DNA from: Paenibacillus sp. Soil787
Lineage (GTDB): Bacteria; Bacillota; Bacilli; Paenibacillales; NBRC-103111
NCBI RefSeq assembly: GCF_001429545.1
Contig: NZ_LMSP01000016.1
Span: 41,485-75,613, forward strand
Length of the DNA: 34,129 nt
Direction of reading: 5' to 3'
The position numbers were made by a program, and so were the translations under genes. This document shows, piece by piece, positions 33,694 to 34,129 of the stretch. The first letter of the stretch is position 1. The number at the start of each line of letters is the position of its first letter. Below the pieces are notes generated by a model that was given only the letters and a program-made list of their open reading frames with translations, was not told where the DNA came from and made no database searches.

Positions 33694-33879
33694 AAGTTGT
33701 ATTTTTTACAACATTTACGCAAGAAAATCCTTGTTTTCACTGTATTGTTGTAAAAAATACAACAAATATTCCAAAAATAGCTTCATAGGCAGAAATAAGG
33801 TTAAAATTGTTGTACAACATACAACATAAGCCACCTGATTGGATAAAAAACAGCAAAATTGTTGTACACAGTACAACTT
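33694..33879. repeat. Array of four 21-bp palindromes (cluster 3)
   Basis: Four copies with arms of the type TTGTTGTA-N5-TACAACAA start at 33694, 33745, 33807 and 33859, that is 51, 62 and 52 bp apart, nearly the same series as the last four copies of cluster 1. Arms are T/A versions where cluster 1 has C/G. The region between the membrane-protein terminator and the rRNA terminator (33638-33991) holds no credible gene; apparent reading frames here run through the palindromes. Confidence 0.85.
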
Positions 33880-33991
33880 TGATATACATAGAAAGCTAAA
33901 ACCATACATTGGTTCTAAACCAAAAATCAAAACCACAAAACAAACCGATCCTATAATCATGCATTTACGGATAATTCAATTAAATTGCAAC

Positions 33992-34027
33992 AAAAAAGCC
34001 TTCTTGAGATTTCTCTCAAAAAGGCTT
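33992..34027 (-). terminator. Terminator of the rRNA operon
   Basis: AAGCCTT.TTGAGA-GAAA-TCTCAA.AAGGCTT, a long stem with few mismatches, ends in TTTTTT on the minus strand, about 9 bp after the 5S 3' end. Confidence 0.92.
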
Positions 34028-34035
34028 TTTCTTGT

Positions 34036-34129
34036 GCTTGGCAACGTTCTACTCTCCCAGAACCCTGCGGTTCAAGTACCATCGACGCTGGAGGGCTTAA
34101 CGGTCGTGTTCGAGATGGGAACGCGTGGG
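34036..34129 (-). rRNA. rrf: 5S rRNA, 3' part
   Basis: The reverse complement reads as the 3' portion of 5S rRNA, with CCGTTAAGCCCTCCAGCG, GATGGTACTTG, TGGGAGAGTAG and the 3' end GTTGCCAAGC. The 5' end is cut by the window edge. It indicates an rRNA operon to the right, transcribed toward this window, placing the region just downstream of a ribosomal operon. Confidence 0.95.

Noticed and set aside
33715..33960. 81-codon minus-strand frame near the right edge
   Set aside because: It is built of the palindrome array and low-complexity T-rich sequence; no SD.

Overview
The window reads as the chromosome of an endospore-forming Firmicute, most likely Paenibacillus or a close relative (Paenibacillaceae). 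The gene order follows the origin-proximal csfB-to-yabM stretch of Bacillus subtilis. The spore genes gin, fin, spoVT, yabG, an SspF-type SASP and spoVG are present. Strong AGGAGG-type ribosome binding sites are general, and TTG and GTG starts are frequent. The species assignment is inference from protein flavour and synteny.

Layout. Almost everything runs on the minus strand, so it is read from right to left. At the right edge lies the 3' part of a 5S rRNA with its terminator (34129-33992). A phased array of short palindromes and a plus-strand membrane-protein gene follow. Then come gin, a YaaO-type decarboxylase, tmk, darA, yaaR, holB, ricT, yabA, trmN6-like and rsmI (32923-25407). abrB stands alone on the plus strand (24983-25237) behind a good sigma-A promoter and Spo0A boxes. 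A YwfO-type HD phosphohydrolase and tatD follow on the minus strand, facing a plus-strand ecsAB pair (20562-22534). A c-di-AMP (ydaO-type) riboswitch with terminator precedes yabE. After that come rnmV, rsmA, yabG, veg, an SspF-type SASP with a long low-complexity tail, ispE, purR, ridA, spoVG, glmU, ctc/rplY, pth, fin, mfd, a PrsA-like foldase, spoVT and a YabM/SpoVB-type flippase (18452-323).

How it works together. The region mixes housekeeping genes (rRNA methylation and maturation, replication clamp loading, dTTP synthesis, UDP-GlcNAc and isoprenoid precursors, transcription-coupled repair) with sporulation control. Promoters readable by eye match sigma-H (spoVG), sigma-F/G (gin, fin), sigma-G (spoVT, sspF) and sigma-K (yabG). 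Both a c-di-AMP receptor protein (DarA) and a c-di-AMP riboswitch are present.

Unusual content. (1) A family of 21-bp palindromes, TTGYTGYA-N5-TRCARCAA, occurs in three clusters. Copies are spaced 51-53 or 62 bp apart, close to whole helical turns, and the order 52/62/52 is repeated at opposite ends of the window. (2) A second intergenic hairpin family begins GGATAAACG (four copies). (3) Charged or low-complexity additions occur in the YabM-like protein, the SASP and PrsA. (4) AbrB ends in two CXXC motifs. (5) prs, metS, yazA and xpaC-yaaN are missing from their usual B. subtilis positions, while ecsAB, an HD hydrolase and a foldase gene have been added. No prophage, transposase, CRISPR array or tRNA was seen. 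Positions of short sites were counted by hand and may be off by one or two bases.
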